NCBI RefSeq assembly: GCF_001424705.1
Contig: NZ_LMRA01000012.1
Location: 90,370-154,369, forward strand
Reading direction: 5' to 3'
DNA: 64,000 nucleotides
Origin: Methylobacterium sp. Leaf465
GTDB lineage: Bacteria; Pseudomonadota; Alphaproteobacteria; Rhizobiales; Beijerinckiaceae
The notes beneath the pieces are model-generated. The model did no database searches. It saw only the letters and a program-made list of their open reading frames with translations, and was not told the DNA's origin. Made by a program: the position numbers and the translations under genes. Positions 54,142 through 64,000 of this stretch are shown here, one piece after another (within the stretch, counting starts at the first letter, position 1; every line of letters starts with the position of its first letter).

Positions 54142-55092
54142 ATGACCGACATCGCCCTTCCGGCCGCCGTGACGGAGGCGCCGCCCGCCAAGGCCCCCGC
54201 CGCCAGCCTTACGACGAGGACCCGCCGCCGGCAGGCGCTGGCCTACCTCCAGGCCGCGCCGATGGCGCTCGTCTTCCTGGTGTTCTTCGTGGTGCCCCTG
54301 GGCCTGACCCTGATCGTCAGCTTCTGGGAGTACAACGAGTACGAGATCATTCCCGCCTTCACGGTGCAGAATTACATCGACGTGTTCGAGGGCTGCCTCA
54401 ACACGGCGGATGCCTGCACCACCGTGCGGACCTACCTCTCGACCCTGAAATTCTGCGCGCTGACCTGGGCCTTCACCCTGGGGATCGGCTTCACGGTGGC
54501 CTACTTCGTCGCCTTCCACGTCCGCTCGCGCACCATGCAGATGGCGCTGTTCCTCGTCTGCACAATTCCGTTCTGGACCTCGAACGTGATCCGGATGATC
54601 TCCTGGATCCCGCTGCTGGGCCGCAACGGCCTCGTCAACGACACCCTGATGGGGATGGGACTGATCAAGACGCCCATCGAGGGCCTGCTCTATTCCGACT
54701 TCTCGGTGGTGCTCGCCTTCGTGCACCTCAACACGGTCTTCATGATCGTGCCGATCTTCAACAGCATGGCGCGCATCGACCGGTCGCTGATCGAGGCGGC
54801 CTATGATTCCGGCGCCACCGGCTGGCAGACCCTCTGGAACGTGGTGGTGCCCCTGGCCAAGCCCGGCATCGCCATCGGGTCGATCTTCGTGGTGACCCTG
54901 GTGATGGGCGACTTCGTCACCGTCGGCGTCATGGGCGGCCAGCAGATCGCCTCGGTCGGCAAGGTCATCCAGGTCCAGATGTCGGCCCTGCAGCTGCCGG
55001 CGGCCGCGGCCAACGCGGTGGTCCTGCTGGGCGCCGTGATGCTGATGATCGTGGCCATGACCCGGCTCATTGACTTGCGGAAGGAACTCTAG
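54142..55092 (+). CDS. Pot-type ABC permease (PotB-like)
   Basis: 316 aa with six membrane helices. After a basic N-terminus (TRTRRRQALAYLQAAP) come the first helix and a long periplasmic loop with a Cys pair (FEGCLNTADACTT). The EAA loop reads LIEAAYDSGATGWQTLWNVVVPLAKPGIAIG, the site of contact with the ATPase. ATG 54142 lies about 20 bases after the hairpin. Two bases separate it from the second permease gene. Confidence 0.92.
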   Translation: MTDIALPAAVTEAPPAKAPAASLTTRTRRRQALAYLQAAPMALVFLVFFVVPLGLTLIVSFWEYNEYEIIPAFTVQNYIDVFEGCLNTADACTTVRTYLSTLKFCALTWAFTLGIGFTVAYFVAFHVRSRTMQMALFLVCTIPFWTSNVIRMISWIPLLGRNGLVNDTLMGMGLIKTPIEGLLYSDFSVVLAFVHLNTVFMIVPIFNSMARIDRSLIEAAYDSGATGWQTLWNVVVPLAKPGIAIGSIFVVTLVMGDFVTVGVMGGQQIASVGKVIQVQMSALQLPAAAANAVVLLGAVMLMIVAMTRLIDLRKEL

Positions 55093-55094
55093 AC

Positions 55095-55985
55095 GTGAGC
55101 GACCGCCCCCGCTCCCCGGCCTTCTACGCCCTGGCGGCGTTCTTCGCCCTCTTCGTGGCCTTCCTGTACGGGCCGACGCTGACCATCCTCGTCCTCAGCT
55201 TCCAGGGGCCGCAGGGGGGCCTCACCTTCCCGATGAACGGGGTCTCGACGCACTGGTTCGGCAAGCTCTGGGCCGGGCCCGGGATTGTCGACATCTGGGG
55301 CGCCCTCTGGCGCTCCCTGCGACTTGGCCTCGTGGTGATGGGGCTCACCGTCGTCATCGCGTTCTTCGCCGGCCTCGCCTTCCGCAAGCGCTTTCGCGGC
55401 GAGGGCGCGCTGTTCACCCTTGCGGTCGCGAGCCTGATCGTCCCCTCGATCGTGGTCTCGCTCGGCATCGGGTTGGAATTCCGGCTTCTCGACGAGGCGG
55501 TGAAATGGGCCGCCGCCGAGACCGGATGGGGCTGGCTGCAGGAGCACGGTACCCTGATGGGGCTCTACACCTCGGCGCTGGGCGCCCACCTCACCTGGAC
55601 TCTGCCCTTCGGCCTCCTGATCATGTTCGCGGTCTTCAACCGGTTCGACCCGGCCTACGAGGAGGCCGCCCGCGACCTCGGCGCCACCGGGTCTCAGACC
55701 CTGCGTCACGTGGTGGTGCCGATCCTCGGCCCCTCGCTGGTCGGCGTCGCGTTGTTCGGCTTCACCCTGTCCTTCGACGAGCTCGCCCGCACCAGCCAGG
55801 CCATCGGCGGCCGCAACACCCTGCCACTGGAGCTGCAGGGCCTGACCACCACCGTGACCACGCCGGAGATCTACGCGCTCGGTACCCTCACCACCGGCCT
55901 GTCCCTTGCGGTGATCGGACTGGCGCTGGGGACGAGCCTGTACCTGCAGCGGCGCAAGGCGAAGGCTGGGCTGCGGCTCGGGTGA
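55095..55985 (+). CDS. Pot-type ABC permease (PotC-like)
   Basis: 296 aa with six helices. The EAA loop is YEEAARDLGATGSQTLRHVVVPILGPSLVG, followed by FTLSFDELARTSQAIGGRNTLPLELQGLTT, a PotC-like block. The gene uses a GTG start (55095) two bases after the previous stop, with GGAA further upstream. It completes the four-gene transporter and is followed by convergent repeats. Confidence 0.92.
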   Translation: MSDRPRSPAFYALAAFFALFVAFLYGPTLTILVLSFQGPQGGLTFPMNGVSTHWFGKLWAGPGIVDIWGALWRSLRLGLVVMGLTVVIAFFAGLAFRKRFRGEGALFTLAVASLIVPSIVVSLGIGLEFRLLDEAVKWAAAETGWGWLQEHGTLMGLYTSALGAHLTWTLPFGLLIMFAVFNRFDPAYEEAARDLGATGSQTLRHVVVPILGPSLVGVALFGFTLSFDELARTSQAIGGRNTLPLELQGLTTTVTTPEIYALGTLTTGLSLAVIGLALGTSLYLQRRKAKAGLRLG

Positions 55986-55994
55986 GCCCCGCTT

Positions 55995-56018
55995 CCTTCT
56001 CACCTTTGCGGGAGAAGG
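55995..56018. terminator. Hairpin at the convergent end of the Pot-type operon
   Basis: CCTTCTC and GAGAAGG pair around a ten-base loop just after the last permease stop. A second small stem (CCCGC...GCGGG) follows. No T-run; probably a repeat-derived 3' end signal. Related CTTCTCAC sequence occurs at 31.6 kb. Confidence 0.5.
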
Positions 56019-56095
56019 TGGCCCGCGTCAGCGGGTCGGATGAGGGATGCGCGTGATCCGGACCTGTCGCCGCCTCTCCCGGTCGCTCCGCGACC

Positions 56096-56127
56096 ACCCT
56101 CCCCCCCCGCAATGGGGGGAGAGGGTT
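56096..56127. repeat. GC hairpin repeat between convergent ABC operons
   Basis: ACCCTCCCCCCCCGC and TGGGGGGAGAGGGTT form an imperfect stem-loop. The flank gcgaccaccctcccccc is shared with the element at 60.2 kb, so both belong to one dispersed repeat family. Confidence 0.65.
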
Positions 56128-56134
56128 TCCGGTC

Positions 56135-57159
56135 TCACACCGTCGCGTCCGCCATCACCGCCGCCCGGTCTTCCTGGAACGCCGCCTCTGCCGCGTCGGT
56201 GCGCCAGCAGGCGGCCCGGTGGCCGGGCTGCACGGCCACGGAGGGTGGCACCTCGACCCGGCAGCGCGCTTCGGCGAGGAAGCAGCGCGGGGCGAAGGGG
56301 CAGCCCGGCGGGCGGTTGGCGAGGTCGGGCGGGCTGCCGGGGATCGTCTTCAGGCGCGTGCCCTTGGCGAGCGCCCCATCGGCGCGGCTGCGCAGGAGGC
56401 CGATCGTGTAGGGGTGGTGGGGGGCGAGCACCACGTCCCGGGCGGAGCCCTCCTCGACGATGCGGCCGGCATACATCACCGCGATCCGGTCCGCGACCTC
56501 CACGGCGGCGCCGAGGTCGTGGGTGACGAAGATCGTCGAGAGGCCGAGCTCCGCCTGCAATTCGCGCAGGAGCAGCAGGATCTGGATCTGAACGGTGGCG
56601 TCGAGCGCCGTGGTCGGCTCGTCGGCGAGCAGGACCTGCGGCCGGCAGGCGAGCGCCAGAGCGATCATCGCGCGCTGGCGCATGCCCCCCGACATCTCGT
56701 GCGGATAGGCGTCGAGGCGCCGCTCCGGGCTCGGAATGCGGACCCGCTCGAACAGGGCCAGGGCGCGCTGGCGGGCCGCCCCGGCGCTGATCCGCTCGTG
56801 CTGGCGGATCGCCTCGGTGATCTGCTGGCCCACCGTGTAGACGGGATCGAGGGCCAGGAGCGGCTCCTGGAAGATCATCGCCACGGCCCGGCCGCGCAGG
56901 GCCCGCAGGGCTTTGGGCGACAGGGCCATCACGTCCGCGCCGCCAACCCGGATCGTGCCGCCGATCCGCGTCCGGCGCTCCGGGTTCAGGCGCATGATCG
57001 CCCGAAGGGTGACGCTCTTGCCGGAGCCGGACTCGCCGATCAGCGCCACGGCCTGGCCGCGCTCGAGGGTGAGGTCGACCCCGTCCACGGCCTCGACCAC
57101 GCCGCCGAAGACCACCGTCAGGCCGCGGATCGCGACGGCCGGCTCGGGTGCCGATACGC

Positions 57160-57163
<4 letters not shown>
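56135..57163 (-). CDS. Peptide-type ABC transporter ATPase (DppD/OppD-like)
   Basis: 342 aa. Walker [10 protein letters not shown], signature [15 protein letters not shown], Walker [17 protein letters not shown], and a C-terminal Cys-rich oligopeptide-transporter motif ([17 protein letters not shown]) that can hold an Fe-S cluster. It is the last gene of a leftward five-gene operon; its start overlaps the stop of the partner ATPase (ATGA). Confidence 0.93.
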
Positions 57164-58217
<1,054 letters not shown>

Positions 58218-58221
<4 letters not shown>

Positions 58222-59147
58222 GCTTTCACCTCCATGGCGGATCGCAGGCCGTCGGAGAACAGGTTGAACGAGATCGAGACGATGAAGATGGCCAGCCCCG
58301 GCAGGGCCGCGACCATCGGGTTCACGTAGATCGCCGTGCGCAGGGTGTTCAGCATCAGGCCCCACTCGGGCTCCGGCGGCTTCACGCCGAGGCCGAGGAA
58401 GGAGAGGCCGGAGGCGAGGATCATCGATACGCTGATGAGGCTGGTGGCGTAGACGAAGATCGGCCCCAGCACGTTGCCGAGCACCTGCACGCGCAGGATC
58501 GTCAGGGTCGAGGCGCCGGAGAGGCGGGCGGCGTCGACGTAGTCGCGGGCGCGGATCTGGGTGGTCACGCTCTCGGCCACGCGGGCGATCTGGGGCACGA
58601 ACACGCAGGTCAGCGACACGATCGAGTTGAAGATGCCCGCGCCCAGGGCGCCAGAGAGCGCGATGGCGAGCAGCACCGAGGGGAACGCGAAGAACACGTC
58701 CACCGTGCGCATCAGCACGGTGTTGACCCAGCCGCCGACGTAGCCGGCCAGGATGCCGATGCCGGACCCGATGACGAAGGCGAGGATGACGGGGGTGACC
58801 CCGATGAACAGGGACAGGCGCCCGCCCATCATCAGGCGACTCAGCATGTCACGGCCGAGTTCGTCCGAGCCCAGGAGGTAGGTGGCGTCGCCGATGGGCT
58901 TCAGGCGCCGCAGCATCGAGCCGCGATAGGGGTCCATCGGGGTGATCCAGGGCGAGAGCAGCGCCACCGCCACGATCGCCAGAATGATGCCGGCGGCGGC
59001 CATCGCTACGGGATCGCGCAGGAGCTTGTGGCCGACCTGCCCCCAGAACCCCCGCGAGGGCACGAAGGCGTCCGGCGCCGTCGGCGCCGGGGCGGCCCCG
59101 CCGGCGATGTCGAGGATCGGTGCGGCGGCCTGTGTCGCGCGTGCCAT
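58218..59147 (-). CDS. Peptide-type ABC permease (DppC/OppC-like)
   Basis: 309 aa. An Ala-rich N-terminus precedes the first helix; SPWITPMDPYRGSMLRRLKPIG and LLGSDELGRDMLSRLMMGGRLSLFIG are the OppC N-terminal blocks. The EAA-like loop is RDYVDAARLSGASTLTILRVQVLGNVLGPIFVYAT. GLSFLGLGVKPPEPEWGLML is the family hallmark near the C-terminus. The start and stop each overlap neighbours (ATGA). Confidence 0.93.
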
Positions 59148-60100
59148 CAGCCCCTCTCGATGCGCGGGTCGAGCGCCGTCTGGACGACGTCGACGATGAG
59201 GTTGAGGGCGACGAAGAACATCGCCAGGACGAGAATCGAGCCCTGCAGCAGGGGCAGGTCGCGCTGGAAGATCGCGGCGTTGAGGAGGAAGCCGGTGCCC
59301 GGCCAGGCGAACACGGTCTCGATCAGGATCGAGCCGCCCAGCAGGTAGCCGAGTTGCAGGCCCATGATGGCCAGCGCCGTCGGGGCCGCGTTCTTGACGA
59401 CGTGCCGGAACACGCCGAACTCGCTCATGCCCTTGGCCCGGAGCGCACCGACGAAGTCCTGCGCGAGGATGTCGCCCACCAGCGCCCGGATGGTGCGGGC
59501 GATGACGCCCATGGGAATTACCGACATCGTGAGGGCCGGCAGGATGATGTAGCGCAGGTGGTCGAGATCGGGCCGCCAGTTGCCCGAGCCGTCGGGCCCG
59601 GCCCCGGTGGGCGGCAGCCAGCCGAGTTGGGCCGAGAACACGATGACCAGTACCATGCCGAGCCAGTAATGCGGCACGCTCACCCCGAAGACCGAGACCG
59701 CCGAGGCGAGCCGGTCCAGGACCGAGTTGCGGAAGTAGCCGGCCACGAAGCCGAACAGGCACCCGAAGGTGAAGCCGATCAGCGTCGCCACGGAGGCCAG
59801 GATCAGGCTGTTCACCACGGCCCGCCCGACCTCCTGCACCACGGGGCGGCCGGTGGCGATGGAGATGCCGAGATCGCCCTGAAGCACGTGCCAGAGCCAG
59901 ATCACGTACTGGACGGGCAGTGGCTTGTCGTAGCCGTAGGCCGCCCGCATGGCGTCGATGGTCTCCTGCGTGGCGTCCACCGGGAGCACCGCGCTCAAGG
60001 GATCGCCGGGGGCGAGGTGGACCAGCATGAAGCAGACGACGCTCACGCCGAGCGCCACCGGCGTCACGGTGAGCAGGCGCTTGAGGATGAACTTCAGCAT
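59147..60100 (-). CDS. Peptide-type ABC permease (DppB/OppB-like)
   Basis: 317 aa. MLKFILKRLLTVTPVALGVSVVCFMLVHLAPGDP is the standard OppB start, then GDLGISIATGRPV. The EAA loop is DFVGALRAKGMSEFGVFRHVVKNAAPTALAIMGLQLGYLLGGSILIETVFAWPGTG. ATG 60100 is chosen because the longer frame reads through the upstream repeat. Confidence 0.93.
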   Translation of the reverse strand: MLKFILKRLLTVTPVALGVSVVCFMLVHLAPGDPLSAVLPVDATQETIDAMRAAYGYDKPLPVQYVIWLWHVLQGDLGISIATGRPVVQEVGRAVVNSLILASVATLIGFTFGCLFGFVAGYFRNSVLDRLASAVSVFGVSVPHYWLGMVLVIVFSAQLGWLPPTGAGPDGSGNWRPDLDHLRYIILPALTMSVIPMGVIARTIRALVGDILAQDFVGALRAKGMSEFGVFRHVVKNAAPTALAIMGLQLGYLLGGSILIETVFAWPGTGFLLNAAIFQRDLPLLQGSILVLAMFFVALNLIVDVVQTALDPRIERG

Positions 60101-60206
60101 GTTCTCAGCCCTCTCTCCTCTGCGGAAGAGGGTACCTGCGGAGCAGGCGGGAGCGGAGGCGACTTTGCCGGATGCGGCATGCCCCTCCCCCGGTTCCTGC
60201 GCGACC

Positions 60207-60233
60207 ACCCTCCCCCCGCAGCGGGGGAGGGTT
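60207..60233. repeat. GC hairpin repeat between receptor and permease of the peptide ABC operon
   Basis: ACCCTCCCCCC-GCAG-CGGGGGAGGGTT stem-loop within the 177-base gap after the binding-protein gene. A smaller element (ctctctcctctgcggaagagggt) lies at about 60112-60131. This is the third ABC operon here with such a hairpin right after the receptor gene. Confidence 0.65.
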
Positions 60234-60277
60234 CATGACCGCGACCTTCATCGTCACTTGCTCAACCACTTGCCCGA

Positions 60278-61912
60278 TCACTTGCCCATCGAGATCGGCG
60301 AGAAGTCCTGGAACCAGTTCTGCGCCTGCACGAAGCCCTTCACCTTGGGGCTCATGGCACGCGGATTGGTGTCGTGGGCCACCATCAGGAACAGGGCGTC
60401 GTCGACGTACTTCTCGTGCACCTTCTCCAGGACCTTGGTCTGCTCGGCCGGGTCGAAGGTGGTGCGGACCTGGTCGAACAGCTTGTCCATCTCGGGGTCG
60501 CAGTAATGGCCCCAGTTGGTGCCGTTGGGCGCGGCGAGGTTGCACTGGAGGTGGCGGATGAAGCCCGTGAAGGGGTCCTGGATGAAGTAGGAGAAATTCA
60601 TCCCCGTCGCCTTGCGCGACATGTCGGACTTGGCGCCCGCGCGCCACAGGTTGATGAGCGTGTTCCACTCGACCACCTCGAACTCGACCTTGATGCCGAC
60701 ATCCGCGAGGTTCTGCTGGATGAACTCGTTCATCGGCAGGGGCTGCATCTGGCCCGAGCCCGACGGCGCGATCAGGATCTTGGTGACGATGGGCTTGTTC
60801 GGGCCGTAGCCGGCCTCGGCCAGGAGCTTCTTGGCGGCTTCGGGGTCGTAGGTCGGCTTGAAGGTCGGGTGGCCGAACCAGGCCGAGCCCGGCGGCATGA
60901 AGCCCTGTGCCGGGATCATCAGCCCGTTGAGCAATTCCTTCATGCCCTCGCGGTCCACCGCGAGGTTGGCGGCCTTGCGCACGCGGATGTCGTTCCAGGG
61001 CGAGCCCTCGACGCGGGAGAGGTGCCAGGTCCAGTTGTGCGGGTAGGCGTTGGTGACGATGCCGAAGCCGGCGGCCTTCAGGGACGCGACGGCATCCGGC
61101 GGGGGCGCCTCGATCCAGTCGACCTGACCCGAACGGAGGGCCGCCACGCGGGCATTGGCCTCGGGCAGCGGCACGAGCACGAGCTTGTCGAGCTTGGGCA
61201 CCCGGGCCTTGTCCCAGTACTCCTTGTTGGGCACCATCTCGGCGCGCTCGCGCGGGGCGAACAGGGTGAGCTTCCATGGGCCGGTGCCGGCCGGGGTCTT
61301 GGCGAAGGCGTCCCAGCTCTTGCCGACCTTCTCCCACTGGGCCGGCGACGAGATCATGATCCACGCGATCTGGTAAGGCAGCGTCGCGTCGGGGTTCTTG
61401 GTGACGATTTCGAGGGTGGTCGGGTCGATGGCGCGGTAGCTCGCCACCGCCGGGATGCGCGAGCGCCCCTGGGCCGACTGGCGCGGGTCGAATTGCGGCG
61501 CGTCGGTCTTCAGGAGCTTGTCGAGGTTCCACACCACCGACTCGGCGGTGAAGGGCGAGTCGTCGTGGAAGGTCACCCCCTCGCGCAGCTTGAAGGTCCA
61601 CTTGGTGTTGTCGGCGGGATCGACGGCCCAGCGCGTGGCGAGGCCCGGCACCAGCACGGAGGGCTTGGTGGCGGAGGAGAGGTCCCAATTGATGAGGCCG
61701 TCATAGACCGTGTAGCCCGTGAACCGCATGCCCTCGCCGCCATTGTCGGCTTGGCCCGTGGTGAGCGGGATGTCGGAGGCCGTCATACCGATCTTGAGGA
61801 CGCCCTGCGCGAAGGCCGTGGGCATCAGCACCCCGGACAGCAGGGCGGCGGCGAGAAGGCAGGACTTCGACCATCGGGAAACGGAAGCAAACATGCGCGG
61901 ACGGGTTTCCAT
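60278..61912 (-). CDS. Peptide-type ABC substrate-binding protein (DppA/family 5)
   Basis: 544 aa from ATG 61912. A Sec signal (SKSCLLAAALLSGVLMPTAFAQ) precedes a family-5 extracellular solute-binding protein: YTVYDGLINWDLSSATKPSVLVPGLATRW, KWTFKLREGVTFHDDSPFTAESVVWNLDK, AFAKTPAGTGPWKLT and DIRVRKAANLAVDREGMKELLNGLMIPAQGFMPPG. Such receptors bind peptides but also nickel, opines, glutathione or other N compounds. ATG 61894 would shorten the signal peptide by six residues. A sigma-54-like site lies about 40 bases upstream, tying the operon to the nitrogen theme. Confidence 0.92.
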   Translation of the reverse strand: METRPRMFASVSRWSKSCLLAAALLSGVLMPTAFAQGVLKIGMTASDIPLTTGQADNGGEGMRFTGYTVYDGLINWDLSSATKPSVLVPGLATRWAVDPADNTKWTFKLREGVTFHDDSPFTAESVVWNLDKLLKTDAPQFDPRQSAQGRSRIPAVASYRAIDPTTLEIVTKNPDATLPYQIAWIMISSPAQWEKVGKSWDAFAKTPAGTGPWKLTLFAPRERAEMVPNKEYWDKARVPKLDKLVLVPLPEANARVAALRSGQVDWIEAPPPDAVASLKAAGFGIVTNAYPHNWTWHLSRVEGSPWNDIRVRKAANLAVDREGMKELLNGLMIPAQGFMPPGSAWFGHPTFKPTYDPEAAKKLLAEAGYGPNKPIVTKILIAPSGSGQMQPLPMNEFIQQNLADVGIKVEFEVVEWNTLINLWRAGAKSDMSRKATGMNFSYFIQDPFTGFIRHLQCNLAAPNGTNWGHYCDPEMDKLFDQVRTTFDPAEQTKVLEKVHEKYVDDALFLMVAHDTNPRAMSPKVKGFVQAQNWFQDFSPISMGK

Positions 61913-61942
61913 GGGCTGGAGACGGCGTGACGCAAACGTGAA

Positions 61943-61959
61943 TGCAATCCATCGGCCAA
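61943..61959 (-). promoter_or_regulatory. Sigma-54 (-24/-12) promoter candidate for the peptide ABC operon
   Basis: On the minus strand TTGGCCGATGGATTGCA, with GG and GC ten bases apart and a good TTGCA -12 half. The -24 half departs from TGGCAC at its last two positions. It is 31 bases before the first possible start codon. Confidence 0.55.
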
Positions 61960-62212
61960 CCCCTCGCGCCACACTCGGACGCCCGAGACGAACACCCCGC
62001 CGGACCATGTCTCGCCGCCCACGATCCGAAGTCCGAGCCGCACCGGCCGGGGACGCGGCGCTGCTGTCCGGGCCCTCGGGGGCGCGGCCGGGCATTGCCT
62101 CAAAGACACGCAGAGACCTCGCCGCTCTCCGGAAGCGTCACGCCGATCGCCTAAAAAATAGGCAATCTCACGCTCTGCCCGATGGAGTTGCAGAGTCGCG
62201 GACCGCAGGATT
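61960..62212. other. Gap between the peptide ABC operon and TonB receptor
   Basis: About 250 bases with no gene. A short hairpin GCCTA-aaaaa-TAGGC (62149-62163) lies past the receptor stop and may mark its 3' end. Nothing else stands out. Confidence 0.4.
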
Positions 62213-64000
62213 TCAGAACGCGAGCTTCAGCCCCCCGACGACGTTGCGCGGCGCGCCCGCGAGGATCGATCCGGCCGTGCCCGCCAGGGTGGCCGCCCCG
62301 TTCTCCAGGCCGGTGGTCCGGCTGAGGGTGCTCGTCAGGTTCAGGGCGGAGGCGATGTAGGTCGTGTCGAGCAGGTTGCGGACTTCCAGGTACAGGCTGA
62401 GGCGCTTGGCGTAGCCCCCGGTGAGCGCCGTGGCGTAGTGGACGTTCGCGTTGAGGATGGCGTAGCCGGGGGTCCTCAGGCGGTTTCCGTTGTCGATGAG
62501 GACGCCGTCCTGAACCACGGTCTCCACGAAGGCCCCGAGCCCGTCCAGGGGGCCGCCGACCTGATCGTAGCCGACCCGCGCCAGGAGCTGGTGCGCGGGG
62601 ACGCCGGGAATGGACTTGCCCGCCCGGTCGAAACGGGCGGTGACGGCACCGGCGCTCAGCAGCTCGGTGAACCGCGTGTAGATCTGATCGTCGAAGCTGT
62701 AGGCCAGCGTTCCGCGCCAGCCCGGCGCGAAGGCCCAGTCGCCGCCGAGTTCGACGCCGCGATGCTCCGAGGCCGGGGCGTTGATGAAGTAGCTCAGCCG
62801 GCCCCCACCCGGTGATTGCGACAGGAGTTCGTTGCGGAAGAACTCGTAGAAGCCCGTGAGGCTGATCCGCAGGGAGTCCACCGGCGTCCAGTCGACGCCG
62901 AGGTCGAAGCCGAGGTTCGTCTGTGCCTGAAGCTGCGTGTTGTTGCCCGGCAGCCCCGCGCTGGTGACGAACAGGTTGCTGCCCGTCGGCGTGGCGTAGC
63001 CGGTGGCGACGCGCCCGCGGACGCTCCAGGCGTCCCGGGGCCGATAGACCACGGCCAGTTCCGGCGCGACGTTGAGGAAGCTGCGCGCGGCATCGACCAC
63101 CGAGGCCGTCCGTCCGGCTTCCGAATAGGTATAGGCGCTGTTGCGTCCGGTGATCGTGGTGTTCGTCGCGCTGAGTCCGAGGAGCCCGCTCCACTGGTCG
63201 GAAAGTGCCACCTCCGTGCGGGCGCGCCCGCCGAGATTGGTCTGGTCGCCGCGCAGGTCTCCGATCAGGGCGCCCAGGGCCGGTCGTCCCGCCCCCGGCG
63301 CCCGGTTGAACGTGGTCACGTGGTTGTCGAGGATCTCGGAGGTGAAGGCCACGTAGCCCACGGCCGGCAGGCCCATCAGGTCGTAGCGTCGGGTCAGGTC
63401 CGTGAGGAGGGTCAGGGACGGGTAACTGCCCCGGACGGCGGAGGTGTAGAACGGCTGGTCGAAGTTGCGCTCGTCGAAGCCGAGCTGGGTCCGCCAGGTC
63501 GTCTGTGCGTCGAGGTCGTGCTCCCAGCGCAGGGCCACGACGGTGCGCCGGTCGTCCCGTCCGAACCCGCCCTCGGTGGCGGTCACGCCGACGGTCCGGC
63601 CGAAGGCCCCGTTGGCGAACAGGTTCGTCAGGGTACAGCCCGGTGCCGCCGTCGCCACCGTGCCGCATCCGCGCTGGTAGGGATTGATCTGGTACTGGTT
63701 CAGGGAGGACCGGGCGGGCAGGTTCGCCTGCAACGGGTTGTTGATTACCTTCAGGGTGAAGCGGTTGTCCGGCGTCGGCGTGTAGCTGGCCAGCAGGTTG
63801 ATCGTCTGCGTGTCGTAGGCGCTGTGATCCTGGTAGCCGTTGGCGCGGACGTCGCTTGCGAACAGGCTGATCTCGACGGGGCCGCTGACGCCGCCGACCG
63901 TGAAGTAATTGCTGAGGTAGCCGAAGCTGCCCGCATCGGTGCCGATCTCGAAGCCGTCGATCTCGCGGCCCGTCCGGGTGCGGAAGGCGAGCGCGCCGCC
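62213..64000 (-). CDS. TonB-dependent outer-membrane receptor (5' end outside window)
   Basis: 595 residues of the barrel are visible and the frame is open to the window edge, so the plug domain and signal lie outside. The visible part begins GGALAFRTRTGREIDGFEIGTDAGSFGYLSNYFTVGG, normal for the plug-barrel boundary. It runs through repeated aromatic-alternating strands (WSVRGRVATGYATPTGSNLF, LRISLTGFYEFFRNELL, FAPGWRGTLAYSFDDQIYT). It ends with YLEVRNLLDTTYIASA and GGLKLAF, a terminal aromatic strand. A loop with paired cysteines (RGCGTVATAAPGCT) occurs near residue 105 of the visible part. It probably takes up a siderophore or other metal chelate; the substrate is not inferable. Confidence 0.9.
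   Translation of the reverse strand, partial: GGALAFRTRTGREIDGFEIGTDAGSFGYLSNYFTVGGVSGPVEISLFASDVRANGYQDHSAYDTQTINLLASYTPTPDNRFTLKVINNPLQANLPARSSLNQYQINPYQRGCGTVATAAPGCTLTNLFANGAFGRTVGVTATEGGFGRDDRRTVVALRWEHDLDAQTTWRTQLGFDERNFDQPFYTSAVRGSYPSLTLLTDLTRRYDLMGLPAVGYVAFTSEILDNHVTTFNRAPGAGRPALGALIGDLRGDQTNLGGRARTEVALSDQWSGLLGLSATNTTITGRNSAYTYSEAGRTASVVDAARSFLNVAPELAVVYRPRDAWSVRGRVATGYATPTGSNLFVTSAGLPGNNTQLQAQTNLGFDLGVDWTPVDSLRISLTGFYEFFRNELLSQSPGGGRLSYFINAPASEHRGVELGGDWAFAPGWRGTLAYSFDDQIYTRFTELLSAGAVTARFDRAGKSIPGVPAHQLLARVGYDQVGGPLDGLGAFVETVVQDGVLIDNGNRLRTPGYAILNANVHYATALTGGYAKRLSLYLEVRNLLDTTYIASALNLTSTLSRTTGLENGAATLAGTAGSILAGAPRNVVGGLKLAF

Overview
The window is high-GC DNA with dense, short-spaced operons, from an alphaproteobacterium of the Rhizobiales. 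Gene content and protein style most resemble Methylobacterium/Methylorubrum. That placement is inferred from an acnA-ccmAB junction, many PAS hybrid kinases, a formamide/urea (fmd-type) locus and a cyanurate/barbiturate-type hydrolase. I found no rRNA, tRNA, CRISPR array or intact insertion sequence.

Region by region. 1-5.7 kb: aconitase (3' end outside the window), a small DUF2283-like remnant, heme exporter genes ccmA-ccmB, and a convergent OpgC-type acyltransferase. 5.8-9.4 kb: three exported beta-propeller proteins (MRJP, SMP-30, MRJP) in a row. 9.7-11.2 kb: a cytosolic PAS-PAS chemoreceptor. 11.5-16 kb: a LuxR-type response regulator overlapping a large NCS1 permease-histidine kinase-receiver chimera, divergent from an amide operon. 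16-27 kb: UrtABCDE-like urea/amide ABC transporter, alpha/beta hydrolase, formamidase FmdA, FmdB zinc ribbon, OprB/FmdC-like porin and aliphatic amidase AmiE. 27-33.4 kb: Rrf2 regulator, NAD(P)-binding oxidoreductase, PAS hybrid kinase, and a divergent EamA/TetR pair around a clear palindromic operator. 33.5-37.2 kb: a less GC-rich segment between two imperfect direct repeats, one of which is the 3' end of the hisN-like gene. It holds a small membrane protein, a second PAS hybrid kinase and a ParD-like gene. 37.2-42 kb: a leftward operon of DeoR, M20 ureido-amidohydrolase, two choline-kinase-like proteins and a HisN-like phosphatase. 42.5-48.7 kb: a second branched-chain/urea-type ABC operon ending in an amidase-signature enzyme. 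49-56 kb: ring-opening amidohydrolase, hydantoinase-type amidohydrolase and a Pot-type ABC transporter. 56-62 kb: a peptide-type (Dpp/Opp) ABC operon. 62-64 kb: a TonB-dependent receptor, N-terminus outside the window.

The unifying theme is scavenging of organic nitrogen. Amides, urea and ureido or N-ring compounds are taken up by four ABC systems and hydrolysed by at least six amide or ureide hydrolases. Four close matches to the sigma-54 (-24/-12) promoter, with the invariant GG-N10-GC spacing, precede the porin-amiE pair, the second amide ABC operon, the Pot-type operon and the peptide ABC operon. This suggests joint control by nitrogen limitation (inference). Interspersed GC-rich inverted repeats sit in many of the gaps.
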